A DNA stretch of 19,820 nucleotides from DASWHK01 sp036398215 (GCA_036398215.1 DASWHK010000105.1:1-19820), one strand, 5' to 3'; positions 6,451-15,058 are shown, numbered from the stretch's first letter. The notes: a model not told the origin generated them from the letters alone. A program made the numbers and translations.

Positions 6451-8523
6451 TCACTGCCGCAACAGCTCGATGCGCTCGAAGCGCACCGCCAGGGGCCGCC
6501 GGTCGTCGTCGCCGCCGATCTCCGCCGGCGCCTGCCAGTACGCGTAGCGGAAGCTCAGCTCGTTGAGGTTGCGGTGCAGGAGCCGGTGGGGGACGTCGAT
6601 CCGGTAGTCGCGGAGCTCGTCGACGAGCAGCTGGCGGCCGGCGAGCCGGCCGTTGACCCAGAGCTCGACGGATTGCTCCGGCGCGCCCGAGAAGACGAAC
6701 GGCTGGCAGCGAAAGCGCACGACGTAGTCGGCCTGTTGGAGCGGCTGGCCCGGACTCGCCACGTCCGGCGCCTTGAGCGGTGCGACGAGGACTGACTCCG
6801 GCCCCGTCGCCCACCGGTAGGGGCCGTCCGGGCCGCTCTCGGGCGCCGACCAGCCGCGGCCGAGGAAGCGCTCGCCGGCGCCCGCTCCCATGTCCACGAT
6901 GAGGTTGTTGTAGGTGCGCAGGCCGAGCTGGTCATACTGCCAGGGGCTCATCCCATAGCGGCGCCCCAGCCACCAGTTGGCGGGGAACGAGAACGGGTTG
7001 CCGATCCGCCGGTAGGCGGCGCCGAACATCTGGTCGAAGCCGACGCCCTCGCCGGTAGGCAGTTCTCCCGCCTTGATGCCGGCGATCAAGAACGCGTTGC
7101 CGCCGACCAGCACCAGCAAGGCCGCGCCGACCGCCTTGAGCGGCCGCTTCTGCGTCCAGGCGATCAGCGCCGCCAGACCGAGCGCGAACAGCAGCGCGCA
7201 ACCGGCGAAGCGCCGGGCGCCGAAGGCGTGCCCGCCCCACCACTGGCCGACCGCGCCGTTGACGTACACCTGGGCCGCGAAGACCAGCGCCAGCAGGCCG
7301 CCGAGACGCGGGTCGCGCGCCAGGAAGAGGGGCACGCCGAGGATCGCCAGGAAGACCACGGGGCTCCACGCGAACAGCCCGTGGTTGGCCGAGAAGAGCA
7401 CGTCGACCATCAGCGAGTCCGCCCACCATTGCTGCCCCGTCTGGGCGTCCGGCATGGCCAGCCAGCCGCCGTACGCGAGCTTCCAGAAGGCGAGCTGCGG
7501 GAGAAAGCCGATGACGAAGGCGGCGGCGAAAGCGGCGCCACCCTCCAAGACAGCTGCGACGGCCGGGCGGCTCGCCGCCGCTCTTCGGAGCCGACCACGT
7601 GCTCGCCAGGCCCGCCACAGATCGCCGACCCCGTCGGCCAGCGCGAAGATGAGAAAGAGCGCGTTCTGCCAGCGCACCATGGTCATCAGGGCGCCGGCCA
7701 GCCCCAGCCACGCCCACTGCGTTCGGGAGCGCCGCCCGCGGGTGCGGTGCCACACGAACAGGAACAGCGTCGTCGCGAACAGCGAGTTGCCGTGGCTGTA
7801 CGAGCTCTCGACGGCCAGGTACCAGACGATGAACGAGCCGAGAGCGACGAACGCCGTGGCAATCGCCGCCACCTTCCGGTCGAAGTAGTCGCGCGCGATG
7901 TGTTGGATCATCAGCAGCCCGGCGAACCCGTAGATCAGGGTCCCCAGGCCGATCGCCATCTGGTAGGGGTTGGCGAAGCCGTTGCGTGACAGCTCGCCCC
8001 CCGCCAGGTTCAGGATCCCGAGCCACAGGTGAGCGGCGACGAAGAACGGCACCCACAGCACGGCGCTGCCAAAGGGGAAGATACCGGGGTCGTTGCTGCG
8101 AAACAGGGCGTTCTCGTTGGCGAAATCGAGGTCCCCGTCGATCACCAGCGAGCGGACCTGGACGAAGTACTCGCGGCCGTCGGCGGTGGCGCGCAGGTAG
8201 CCGTTATCGAAGATCAAGAGCAGGACGAAGAAGAAGGCGACGTTGGCGAGGTCGACGCCGTCCATCGCGGCGCAGGCCTTCATCGGCCGTGATCGCGAAT
8301 CGGGGTGGGTGCCGCGGGCGATCTCGCGGTTGACGACGATCAGCACGAAGGCGAGGGCCAGCCAGGCGGCCAGGGCCCAGCCCGTGCCGGCGTAGGCCTT
8401 GAAGATCAGCGCGTGGAACAGGTACAGCGCCAGCCCCGACAGCAGCGCCGAGTTGAGCCGCCATGACCAGCGCGCGTTTCCGCTCACATCGCTCCCGGGA
8501 TCGACGAAAGATGGCCCCGCCAT
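6451..8523 (-). CDS. Polytopic membrane protein, GT-C glycosyltransferase-like
   Basis: The 690-residue protein has many hydrophobic segments (for example LLSGLALYLFHALIF, VAFFFVLLLIF, and a run of helices to about residue 480), then a C-terminal soluble domain of about 180 residues with beta-strand character. After the third helix comes an acidic periplasmic loop (DGREYFVQVRSLVIDGDLDF), like the loop with the catalytic Asp in GT-C enzymes of the ArnT/PMT type, which use polyprenyl-phosphate sugars. This fits a sugar transferase acting at the outer face of the inner membrane; substrate and acceptor are unknown. The ATG at 8523 has no ribosome binding site. A GTG at 8487 (codon 13) has GGGAG 4 nt upstream and may be the real start. 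Repeats lie directly upstream. Confidence 0.7.
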   Translation of the reverse strand: MAGPSFVDPGSDVSGNARWSWRLNSALLSGLALYLFHALIFKAYAGTGWALAAWLALAFVLIVVNREIARGTHPDSRSRPMKACAAMDGVDLANVAFFFVLLLIFDNGYLRATADGREYFVQVRSLVIDGDLDFANENALFRSNDPGIFPFGSAVLWVPFFVAAHLWLGILNLAGGELSRNGFANPYQMAIGLGTLIYGFAGLLMIQHIARDYFDRKVAAIATAFVALGSFIVWYLAVESSYSHGNSLFATTLFLFVWHRTRGRRSRTQWAWLGLAGALMTMVRWQNALFLIFALADGVGDLWRAWRARGRLRRAAASRPAVAAVLEGGAAFAAAFVIGFLPQLAFWKLAYGGWLAMPDAQTGQQWWADSLMVDVLFSANHGLFAWSPVVFLAILGVPLFLARDPRLGGLLALVFAAQVYVNGAVGQWWGGHAFGARRFAGCALLFALGLAALIAWTQKRPLKAVGAALLVLVGGNAFLIAGIKAGELPTGEGVGFDQMFGAAYRRIGNPFSFPANWWLGRRYGMSPWQYDQLGLRTYNNLIVDMGAGAGERFLGRGWSAPESGPDGPYRWATGPESVLVAPLKAPDVASPGQPLQQADYVVRFRCQPFVFSGAPEQSVELWVNGRLAGRQLLVDELRDYRIDVPHRLLHRNLNELSFRYAYWQAPAEIGGDDDRRPLAVRFERIELLRQ

Positions 8524-8533
8524 CTTAAATTGT

Positions 8534-8592
8534 TTGATGGGGCTGGCGAAGGCTTGATGGGTTCGGCGAAGGCTTGATGGTCTGGCGAAGGT
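8534..8592. repeat. Array A: three 20-bp direct repeats
   Basis: Three head-to-tail copies begin at 8534, 8554 and 8574 and are 20, 20 and 19 bp long; the shared core is TTGATGG followed by GGCGAAGG. They fill the gap between the HAD stop codon and the GT-C-like start. There are no unique spacers between copies, so this is not a CRISPR array. Confidence 0.8.
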
Positions 8593-8593
8593 T

Positions 8594-9325
8594 TCACGAG
8601 ACGATCGCCTCCCAGACCGCCTCGAAGTCCTCCAGCGAGTCGAAGAGGAAGTCGGGGCGGCAGGCGGCGAGTTGCTCGCCGGAGTAGACGCCGGTGGCGA
8701 CGGCGACCGTCCGGGCGCCGAGGACCTCGCCGCAAGCGATGTCGGCGGGGGTGTCGCCGACGATCACCAGCGCCTTGCCTTCGATGCGCACGCCGGTGGC
8801 CGCCTCCGCCCGCGCCACGGCGACCGGCGCCAGGGCGTTGCGATCGGCGTTGTCGGAGCCGAAGGCGCCGACCCGGAAGCGGGCGAAGCCGATCCCCGCG
8901 GCGTCGAGCTTGCGCCGCGCCCCCGCCTCGATGTTGCCGGTCAGCAGGCCGGGCACCGCGCCATCGTGGCTCGCGGCGATCTCCAGGATCTCCTCGACGC
9001 CGGGAAAGACCCGCACGGCGGCCTCCCGCAGCTCCTCCTCGAGGCGGTCGAGATACCGGCTCCACAGCGCCGGGAGCTGCTCCTCGACGCGCCGGCGCGG
9101 CAGGCCGGCGGCGGCCATCAGCTCGTGGGCGATCTGCGGGTCGGTCTTGCCGGCGAACGACACCTCACCCAGCGGCCCGCTGGTGCCGAAGATCTCGGTC
9201 AGCGCCGCGGCGAAGGCGCGCCCGGCGGCGCCGTTGGTGCTCAGCAGCGTTCCGTCGATGTCGAAGAGGACCAGATGTCTCATGTCCGTTGTGGTCGGTG
9301 CGTCGGCCGCCGCCGCCTCCGTCAT
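8594..9325 (-). CDS. HAD-superfamily phosphatase, phosphoglycolate phosphatase-like
   Basis: All four HAD motifs are present. Motif I is LFDIDGTLL with nucleophile Asp22 and acid/base Asp24; motif II is LLTGN; a lysine lies in the motif III region (EGKALVIV); motif IV is GDTPADI. A helical cap follows motif I (GKTDPQIAHELMAAAG...), which places it in subfamily I, close to Gph/PGMB-type enzymes. These remove phosphate from small metabolites such as 2-phosphoglycolate; the true substrate cannot be told. The start at 9325 gives 243 residues; an ATG at 9283 directly before RHLVLFD is equally possible, and neither has a strong ribosome binding site. It lies between two related repeat arrays and shares orientation with the ABC genes upstream. 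Confidence 0.88.
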   Translation of the reverse strand: MTEAAAADAPTTTDMRHLVLFDIDGTLLSTNGAAGRAFAAALTEIFGTSGPLGEVSFAGKTDPQIAHELMAAAGLPRRRVEEQLPALWSRYLDRLEEELREAAVRVFPGVEEILEIAASHDGAVPGLLTGNIEAGARRKLDAAGIGFARFRVGAFGSDNADRNALAPVAVARAEAATGVRIEGKALVIVGDTPADIACGEVLGARTVAVATGVYSGEQLAACRPDFLFDSLEDFEAVWEAIVS

Positions 9326-9340
9326 GCGGCGCCTGATGAG

Positions 9341-9451
9341 TCGATGAACCGCGCGTGGCCGGCGCCGACCGGAGCTCGATGAATCGAGCAACCGGTGTCC
9401 GAAGCCCGATCAAGCGGTGCCCGAAGTCTCGATCAACCGGCGCCCGCGAGG
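9341..9451. repeat. Array B: degenerate 22-23-bp direct repeats
   Basis: The clearest copies lie at 9384-9405, 9406-9428 and 9429-9451, each with a (T/C)CGAtCAA start followed by a GGtGcCCGaaG-like part. Two looser TCGATGAA starts occur at 9341 and 9376. The last copy contains the stop codon and final codons of the ABC permease. The units resemble those of array A in the opposite orientation. Confidence 0.6.
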
Positions 9452-11322
9452 ATCTCCTGCGAGGAATCGAGACGGTCCCACACCCGGCCGCCGGCGCGAA
9501 TCACCAGGGCGGCCGCGGCGAGAATCGGAACCGTGACGATCAGGCCGAAGGCCGGCAGCTCCCAGGCGACGATCGCGACCCCGAACCAGAGGGTCTGTAC
9601 GGCGACGATGATGCCGATGATCAACGCCCCCGGCAACAGGGACAGCGTCGAGACCAGCATCAGCGCGAAGAAGGAGATCATGTTCTGCCCGAAGGCGGCG
9701 GCGCCCTGCTGCTTGTCGCTGCCGAGGTGCATCCAGCCCGGGAACAGCAGCACCACAAGGTTTTGCAGCGTTGCCGAGAGCGCGGCGAGGGCGAGGACCA
9801 CGGGCAGGATGCCGAGGACGATCAACGGCAGCAGCAGCAGATGCGGAACACCGAGCGCCGCCGCGACGCGCGCCGGGGTGAGGCGCACCTGATCGGTGGC
9901 GATCGTGAACACCGCCACCCGGTTGAAGGCCATCGCCAGATCGACGGCGAGTAGCAGGCCGGCGCCGACGAGCGTGGTCATCGCCGCGAACACCGTCGGT
10001 CCGGCGGCCTCGGCCGCGAAGAGCCTCCAGCCCTCGATCGGCCACGGGCGCACCATCTCGACGCGCAGCAGGTCGGCCCGCAGGTCGTTGCGGTAGGACT
10101 GGGCCGCGGCAATCGGCGCCAGCGCCATGGTCATGAAGCCGATCGACATCAAGATGAAGCCGATCGGCTGGTAGCCGCGCAGCATCACCGTCACACCGGC
10201 CGCCGCGCCGATGGCGGCCAGGCCCAGCAGCGCCAGCGATCGGAAGCTGAAGCGAGTGACCACCATCGCGTTCTTCCACAGGATCGCGACCTCGGGCGGA
10301 CCCTGAGGCGGCAGCGCGAACGGCACCTGCCTGCGGCTGCGCAGGGAGCGTTTCCAGTAACGCGCCGCGGATTGCTTCTTGTCGGCCTCGCGGCGGGCGT
10401 GGGCGAGGGCGGCCTCCTCGAACTTCACCTGCGAGCGCACCACCCATTCGTTGTGGGCGACCAGCAGCGCGACCGGGATCGCGATGGCCGTCAGTTGCGC
10501 GACGATGCCGGTGCCCGGCACGGCGGTGAACAGCGGCGCCGTGACCCACAGGAAGGGGAGGAGCGCCCAACCGAGCGATCCCGAGCGCACCTCGGGGGCG
10601 ATCCGGGCCAGCGTCTGGCGGATGAAATCGATGGCCGTCTGGTCGGGCGTCGGGCGCAGCGCCAGCAGCTCGCTGACCAGGCTGGTGAGGGCGGCGGTGA
10701 GTACCATCCAGTACACGAGCACGCCGGCCAGCAGCAGGGCCCGGTTGCGCCAGGCCCGCGCCGGCGACAGCTCCTTCTGGCGCTGCAGCCAGAGGCTGCG
10801 CCCCTTGGCGTGCAGGTCCCAGAGGCTCAGGAGCAGCCAGAAGATCAGGAACCAGCGCAGCCGCGACAGCGGGCCGCCGTAGCCGAGGAAAATCGTCATC
10901 ATCATGGTGCCGAACAAGATTCCGGGCTGGCTCTTGAGCGTCGCGTACTGGATCAGATGGCGGCGCTTCACCGGCATCGGCGTGAGGACGTGGATCTCGG
11001 CCTCGTTGAGGCCGAGCGCCAGCTTGCCCCACGGCGCCAGCCACCAGACGCTGAACAGCAGCGCCAGACCGAGCGCCAGCGCGGCGTGGACGGCGGGGAT
11101 CGTGTCGCCGAGCAGCCGGTAGGCGAGCTCTACGTTGGCGAGCTCGACGTTGGCGCCGCCGCGGTCGTCGTCGAAGAAGAGCGGGCCGCCGACCCAGAAG
11201 GTCATCCAGGCGATGAAGCCGAGGATGCCGACCAGATACTTGGGCTGCTTGAGCAGGCGGACGGCGCGCACGATCCGGCCGCGCAGCGAGCGCCACAGCA
11301 GGTAGATCAGCGCCGGGTTCAT
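9433..11322 (-). CDS. ABC exporter permease (ABC_export-like)
   Basis: A 629-residue integral membrane protein with about 10-12 predicted helices, for example YLVGILGFIAWMTFWVGG near the N-terminus and SFFALMLVSTLSLLPGALII near the C-terminus. A cytoplasmic segment after the second helix reads EAEIHVLTPMPVKRRHLI, the E..(F/V)L...P..RR pattern I associate with the putative ABC exporter family. A charged central stretch (ARREADKKQSAARYWKRS) divides the protein into two membrane halves. It should form an exporter with the ATPase encoded 44 nt upstream; the cargo is unknown. The gene ends inside repeat array B. Confidence 0.82.
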   Translation of the reverse strand: MNPALIYLLWRSLRGRIVRAVRLLKQPKYLVGILGFIAWMTFWVGGPLFFDDDRGGANVELANVELAYRLLGDTIPAVHAALALGLALLFSVWWLAPWGKLALGLNEAEIHVLTPMPVKRRHLIQYATLKSQPGILFGTMMMTIFLGYGGPLSRLRWFLIFWLLLSLWDLHAKGRSLWLQRQKELSPARAWRNRALLLAGVLVYWMVLTAALTSLVSELLALRPTPDQTAIDFIRQTLARIAPEVRSGSLGWALLPFLWVTAPLFTAVPGTGIVAQLTAIAIPVALLVAHNEWVVRSQVKFEEAALAHARREADKKQSAARYWKRSLRSRRQVPFALPPQGPPEVAILWKNAMVVTRFSFRSLALLGLAAIGAAAGVTVMLRGYQPIGFILMSIGFMTMALAPIAAAQSYRNDLRADLLRVEMVRPWPIEGWRLFAAEAAGPTVFAAMTTLVGAGLLLAVDLAMAFNRVAVFTIATDQVRLTPARVAAALGVPHLLLLPLIVLGILPVVLALAALSATLQNLVVLLFPGWMHLGSDKQQGAAAFGQNMISFFALMLVSTLSLLPGALIIGIIVAVQTLWFGVAIVAWELPAFGLIVTVPILAAAALVIRAGGRVWDRLDSSQEILAGAG

Positions 11323-11366
11323 ATGCCGGGCAGCCCCAGCAGAGCGCGTTCAACGTCCACGGGCTC

Positions 11367-12101
11367 TCAGTCCTCCTCTTCGTGGCCGGTGGCGCGCAGA
11401 AAGATCTCTTCGAGGTCGGCCTCGCCGGAGAGGTCCGGGAGGCTGGCGCGGATCTCCTGCAGGGTCCCCTCGAGGATCTTCTGGCCGTGCTGGAGGATCA
11501 GGATGCGGTCGCAGACCGCCTCGACCAGGTGCAGCATGTGCGACGAGACGATCACCGTGGCGCCGGCCGCCGCCGTCTTGGTGATCGTACGCTTGGTTCG
11601 CCGCATGGACGCCGGATCGAGGCCGGTGAGGGGCTCGTCGAAGATCAGCACGCGGGGCTCGTGGAGCAGCGCGCAGGAGATGATCAGCTTCTGCTTCATG
11701 CCGCGCGACAGCTCGCCCGGAAAGGCGTGGAGCTGGTCGACGAGGTCGTTCTCCTCGAGCAGGCGGCGGGCCTTGGCCGCCGCGTCGGCGACCCCATAGA
11801 TGCGGCCGAACAGCGTCATATGATCGGACACCGTCAGGTGCTCGAACAGGTGCGGCTCGTCGGCAACGAAGGCGAGGCGGCGGCGGGCCTCGATCGGCTG
11901 CTCCTGCAGGTCGAAGCCGCAGATCCGGATGCGGCCGGCGGTGTAGGGGATGATCCCCGAGAGGCAGCGGAGCGTCGTCGTCTTGCCGGCGCCGTTGGGC
12001 CCCACCAGGCCGAGGATCTCCCCCTCGGTCACCCGCAGCGACAGCTCGTCGACCGCCGTGAACCCCTCGTAGGTTTTGACCAGCCCTTCGATCTCGATCA
12101 T
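11367..12101 (-). CDS. ABC transporter ATP-binding protein
   Basis: The 244-residue nucleotide-binding protein has a Walker A GPNGAGKTT (34-42), signature LSRGMKQKL (131-139), Walker B VLIFDEPLTGLDP (151-163) and switch His188 in VSSHML. In the Q-loop region (AFVADEPHLFEHLT) the usual Gln is replaced by Asp, as in some ABC-2 ATPases of the CcmA/BcrA type. It powers the permease encoded next to it, at the cytoplasmic face of the inner membrane. The ATG at 12101 begins right at the first beta strand (MIEIEGLVKTY), so the start is sound. No promoter was recognised upstream; the gap there holds a tandem repeat. Confidence 0.95.
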   Translation of the reverse strand: MIEIEGLVKTYEGFTAVDELSLRVTEGEILGLVGPNGAGKTTTLRCLSGIIPYTAGRIRICGFDLQEQPIEARRRLAFVADEPHLFEHLTVSDHMTLFGRIYGVADAAAKARRLLEENDLVDQLHAFPGELSRGMKQKLIISCALLHEPRVLIFDEPLTGLDPASMRRTKRTITKTAAAGATVIVSSHMLHLVEAVCDRILILQHGQKILEGTLQEIRASLPDLSGEADLEEIFLRATGHEEED

Positions 12102-12239
12102 TCGCGGTTCTCGTCGGCTCGACCTCCCGGTGCATTCCCCGGAGCCCTTCGCCGGCTGCGGCGAGGCGAATTCTAGCCGCTCGGGCGTCCGAAGACCGCC
12201 GCCGCGCTGCGACCGGTCGGTGGAGAGGTTGAATGGTCG

Positions 12240-12381
12240 CCGCGGCCGGCCGGGTTCGCCGGGTTCCGGGAACGTCTTGCCCCCGACCTTCGCCGCCGCC
12301 GCCGCGGCCGCCGCGGTCGGCCGAGTTCGCCGCGTTCCAGCCGGGTCACGCCACCCGACCTTCGCCGCCGCCGCCGCGGCC
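12240..12381. repeat. Two-copy tandem repeat of about 71 bp in the divergent intergenic region
   Basis: Copy 1 covers 12240-12310 and copy 2 covers 12311-12381. The first 28 bp agree at 25 positions, and both copies end in an identical 22-bp block of GCC-rich sequence beginning CTTCGCCG. A one-base indel separates the two halves. It occupies most of the 315-bp gap (12102-12416) between the ABC ATPase and the amidase gene and ends right before the amidase -10 element. The rest of the gap shows no gene. Confidence 0.75.
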
Positions 12382-12384
12382 CGA

Positions 12385-12416
12385 TAGAATCCGCGTATCT
12401 CACGAAGGAGGTATCG
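12385..12416 (+). promoter_or_regulatory. -10 element and strong ribosome binding site of the amidase gene
   Basis: TAGAAT (12385-12390) matches five of six -10 positions. No -35 hexamer lies 17 nt upstream, where the GCC-rich repeat ends. AAGGAGG at 12405-12411 lies 5 nt before the ATG and fixes the start of the amidase. Confidence 0.45.
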
Positions 12417-13562
12417 ATGCGACGCTTGCCGGTCATCGTATGGGTCACGCTCGTCGTGTCCGTGGTCGGCGGGCCCCTGCGGGCTTCGGCCGGCGCGGGG
12501 GCCCCCGTTTCAGCGCCTGCCGGCTCCGCCGCCCAGGCTTCGGCGCCGGTTGCCGTGGACGCCCCGGGTCCCGCGGGCGCCCCCGCGCCCACCGGGAACG
12601 CCGCGCAGCGGACCCACCGGCTCGAGGCCGGCCCCGCGACGGTGGCCTTCGGTTACTACTGGTCGGAGGCGGAGCCGGTGCTGCACATCGCCTCGGGCGA
12701 CGTCATCGACGTCGACACGATGCTCACCTCGAGCCCGACCCGCCTGGAGGCAATGGGGCTGCCGCCCGAGCAGGTGCAGCAGTCGCTGCGCGACATCTAT
12801 GAACAGGTGCCGGACGAGGCACGCGGCCCCGGTGGCCACATCCTCACCGGGCCGGTGTACGTCGAGGGCGCCGAGCCCGGCGACGTCCTGCAAGTCGACG
12901 TGCTGCAGGTCGACCTGCCGATCGCCTACGGCTACAACGGTTGCAGCGGCTTCACGCGGGAGAACTGCCCCGAGGATCGCGCCGCGCGCTCCCGCCTGCT
13001 GTGGCTCGACCGCGAGGCGATGACCTCCGAGTTCGCCCCGGGCATCGTCATCCCGCTGCGGCCGTTCTTCGGCAGCATGGGCGTGGCGCCGCCGCCCGAG
13101 GCCGGCCGCTGGAGCAGCGTGCCGCCGTGGATCCACGCCGGCAACATCGACAACAAGGAGCTGGTCGCCGGCACCACCCTCTACATCCCGGTGTGGGTCG
13201 AGGGGGCGCTGTTCGAGGTCGGCGACGGCCACGCCGCCCAGGGTGACGGCGAGGTCGACCAGACCGCCATCGAGACCTCGCTGCGCGGCCGCCTGCGTCT
13301 CACCGTCCGCAAGGACATGAGCCTCGAGTGGCCGGTGGCCGAAACCGCGACCCACTGGATCACCATGGGCTCCGACGAGGACCTCGCCGAGGCGACGCGG
13401 ATCACGATCAACCAGACCATCGCCTTCCTGAGCGACCGCTTCGGCCTCGAGCGCGGCGAGGCCTACCGCCTGATCAGCCTCGCCGTCGACCTCCGCATCA
13501 CCCAGCTCGTCGACCAGAAGCTCGGCGTGCACGCGATGATCCCGAAGGAGATCTTCCGGTAG
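12417..13562 (+). CDS. Exported acetamidase/formamidase family protein
   Basis: The family hydrolyses short amides such as formamide and acetamide to ammonia and the acid. The 381-residue product shows its conserved blocks: HILTGPVYVEGAEPGDVLQV (141-160), WIHAGNIDNKEL (238-249), VGDGHAAQGDGEV (268-280) and AVDLRITQLVD (356-366). Most members are cytoplasmic, but this one starts with a Sec signal (MRRLPVIVWVTLVVSVVGG) and an Ala/Pro/Gly-rich linker to about residue 64, so it should act in the periplasm or outside. The start is fixed by AAGGAGG 5 nt upstream. It also contains NGCSGFTRENC, two cysteines that could pair after export. The substrate is not certain. Confidence 0.9.
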   Translation: MRRLPVIVWVTLVVSVVGGPLRASAGAGAPVSAPAGSAAQASAPVAVDAPGPAGAPAPTGNAAQRTHRLEAGPATVAFGYYWSEAEPVLHIASGDVIDVDTMLTSSPTRLEAMGLPPEQVQQSLRDIYEQVPDEARGPGGHILTGPVYVEGAEPGDVLQVDVLQVDLPIAYGYNGCSGFTRENCPEDRAARSRLLWLDREAMTSEFAPGIVIPLRPFFGSMGVAPPPEAGRWSSVPPWIHAGNIDNKELVAGTTLYIPVWVEGALFEVGDGHAAQGDGEVDQTAIETSLRGRLRLTVRKDMSLEWPVAETATHWITMGSDEDLAEATRITINQTIAFLSDRFGLERGEAYRLISLAVDLRITQLVDQKLGVHAMIPKEIFR

Positions 13563-13567
13563 AGCGA

Positions 13568-13591
13568 GCCGGCATGCCCTGGCGTGCCGGC
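13568..13591. terminator. Hairpin between two convergent genes
   Basis: GCCGGCA and TGCCGGC pair across a 24-bp element, with a further GCC/GGC pair inside after one G-T wobble. It stands 6 nt after the amidase stop and upstream of the end of the TlpA-like gene, so it could end transcription from both sides. It has no T-run. Confidence 0.45.
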
Positions 13592-13685
13592 TGCCACTCG
13601 CGGCTGGGAGCTTCGACATCCCGACGTCGATGCGCTCCGGGATCGCCCCTGTCCACAACGTCGGCCGTCGTCGTGCCGGTGTCGC

Positions 13686-14987
13686 CTACCGCTGCTCGGG
13701 CGAGCCCAGCAAGTCCTCGAGCGTCGCGTCGAGCCGCCCGAAACGCAGGCCGGGCTGGTCGACGCAGCCGTTGTCGACCACGCTCGGCGGGCAGCGTCGG
13801 TCCAGCGAGATGATCTTGCCGTCTGGATCGAGGAGGATGGCGGTCGGCCAGGCGCGCACCATCAGCCCTTCGACGAGGAAGCCCTTGACGCTTTCCTCCG
13901 TGGCCTGCGGCCAGGTCATTTCCTCCTGCGCGACGTACTCGCGCGCTTTCTCCAGGCCTTCGTCGAACTCGCCGTCTTCTGACTGCTCATCATCGAGGCC
14001 GAGGATCTCGAAGCCCTTGTCCTTGTAGGCGGCGTAGACCCTCTTGTGGTGGGGTACGTCGGCGCGGCACGGACCGCACCATGTGCCCCACACGTCGACC
14101 AGCACGTACTTACCGCGGAACTCCGACAGGCGGCGCTCGTCGCCCTCGAAGTCGATGAACGTGAAGTCGGGCAACTCGTTGCCGACCTCGAGCTCGACGC
14201 GCATGTAGTCCTCCGCCGGGTGCTCGGCCAGGATGATCGTCCATCTCTCCAGATCGACGTCCTTGATCGACACGTAGCGATCATCGATGCGGTAAATCGG
14301 CTGCGGGTCTCCCTCTCGCAGGTAGGTCGTCTCGCGCGACGTCAAGGAGGTGTCGTACGCGCCGTCGTGGTTCGCGTCGACGTGCTGGTAGCCGGAAGCG
14401 TTGGCGCCGGTCTCGAAGCTGTAGGGAACCTTCACCTTGACCTCGTGGCCGTTCACGTCGACCGTGCCTTCGAGGACCGGGTTGTTGGCAAGGAGCCGCG
14501 GCTGCGGAATGTTCTGGCCGTCCTCCAGCTCGAGCCCGGAGTAGTCGTGCCACGCGACGACCATGTCGTAGGTCGGCACCGGGCCGTCGTCCAGCGTCAG
14601 GGTCACCGTCGCCTCGTAGGTGTTGCCGCCTTCCCGCGTCGCCGTCAGGACCGACCTCTCGGAGGCCTCGAAGCTGTCGCTGCCGTCTCCGTCGGCCACC
14701 ACGAACCGGTCGCTCTCGGCGGGGGACACGAGATACACGGCGAGCTTGGTGTCCTTCTTCCAGGGGATCTCGGCAACCTGCACGGTAGCGCCCTCGGGGA
14801 CCAGCTCGCCGAGTGAAGCGATCGCCTCTTCGGAGGCGTTCTCGAGGACGTCGCCACTGGTGCGGGCGTCGGCGACGAACTCTTGTTTGAGCGCGCCGAT
14901 GTATTCGACCGGCTCGATTTCAGCGGGGCCTCCGGCGCAACCGGCGGCAGCCAGAAAAGCGATAGAGACGGCGATAAAAGGTCGCAT
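13686..14987 (-). CDS. Lipoprotein with C-terminal TlpA/ResA-like thioredoxin domain
   Basis: AGGAGG lies 6 nt before the ATG. The 433-residue protein has a lipoprotein signal (FLAAAGC, lipidated Cys17), so it is anchored in the envelope. Residues 20-265 form an unrecognised domain containing VDANHDGAYD (203-212), a calcium-type DxNxDG loop. The thioredoxin domain covers about 270-395: VGNELPDFTFIDFEG, LVDVWGTWCGPC with redox Cys304 and Cys307, and a cis-Pro at 381 (RAWPTAILLD). Such proteins reduce or exchange disulfides in the periplasm. Two more cysteines (399 and 408, CPPSVVDNGC) follow the fold, which is unusual. No cytochrome c maturation or CcdA partner gene is in the window. The 5' leader contains a small hairpin. 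Confidence 0.9.
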   Translation of the reverse strand: MRPFIAVSIAFLAAAGCAGGPAEIEPVEYIGALKQEFVADARTSGDVLENASEEAIASLGELVPEGATVQVAEIPWKKDTKLAVYLVSPAESDRFVVADGDGSDSFEASERSVLTATREGGNTYEATVTLTLDDGPVPTYDMVVAWHDYSGLELEDGQNIPQPRLLANNPVLEGTVDVNGHEVKVKVPYSFETGANASGYQHVDANHDGAYDTSLTSRETTYLREGDPQPIYRIDDRYVSIKDVDLERWTIILAEHPAEDYMRVELEVGNELPDFTFIDFEGDERRLSEFRGKYVLVDVWGTWCGPCRADVPHHKRVYAAYKDKGFEILGLDDEQSEDGEFDEGLEKAREYVAQEEMTWPQATEESVKGFLVEGLMVRAWPTAILLDPDGKIISLDRRCPPSVVDNGCVDQPGLRFGRLDATLEDLLGSPEQR

Positions 14988-15058
14988 CCCGGGCCTCCTG
15001 GTGCGGGGGAATTGGATGGGGATGCTTCAAACCTACGGGAACCTGCCCGCTGATTCCA

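Noticed and set aside
8534..8592. CRISPR-like short direct repeats
   Set aside because: Copies are contiguous with no unique spacers, only three in number, and no cas genes are present.
9410..11353. A 647-codon minus-strand frame overlapping the ABC permease in another frame
   Set aside because: It is Arg/Pro/Gly-rich with no membrane helices; the overlapping frame encodes a regular polytopic permease.
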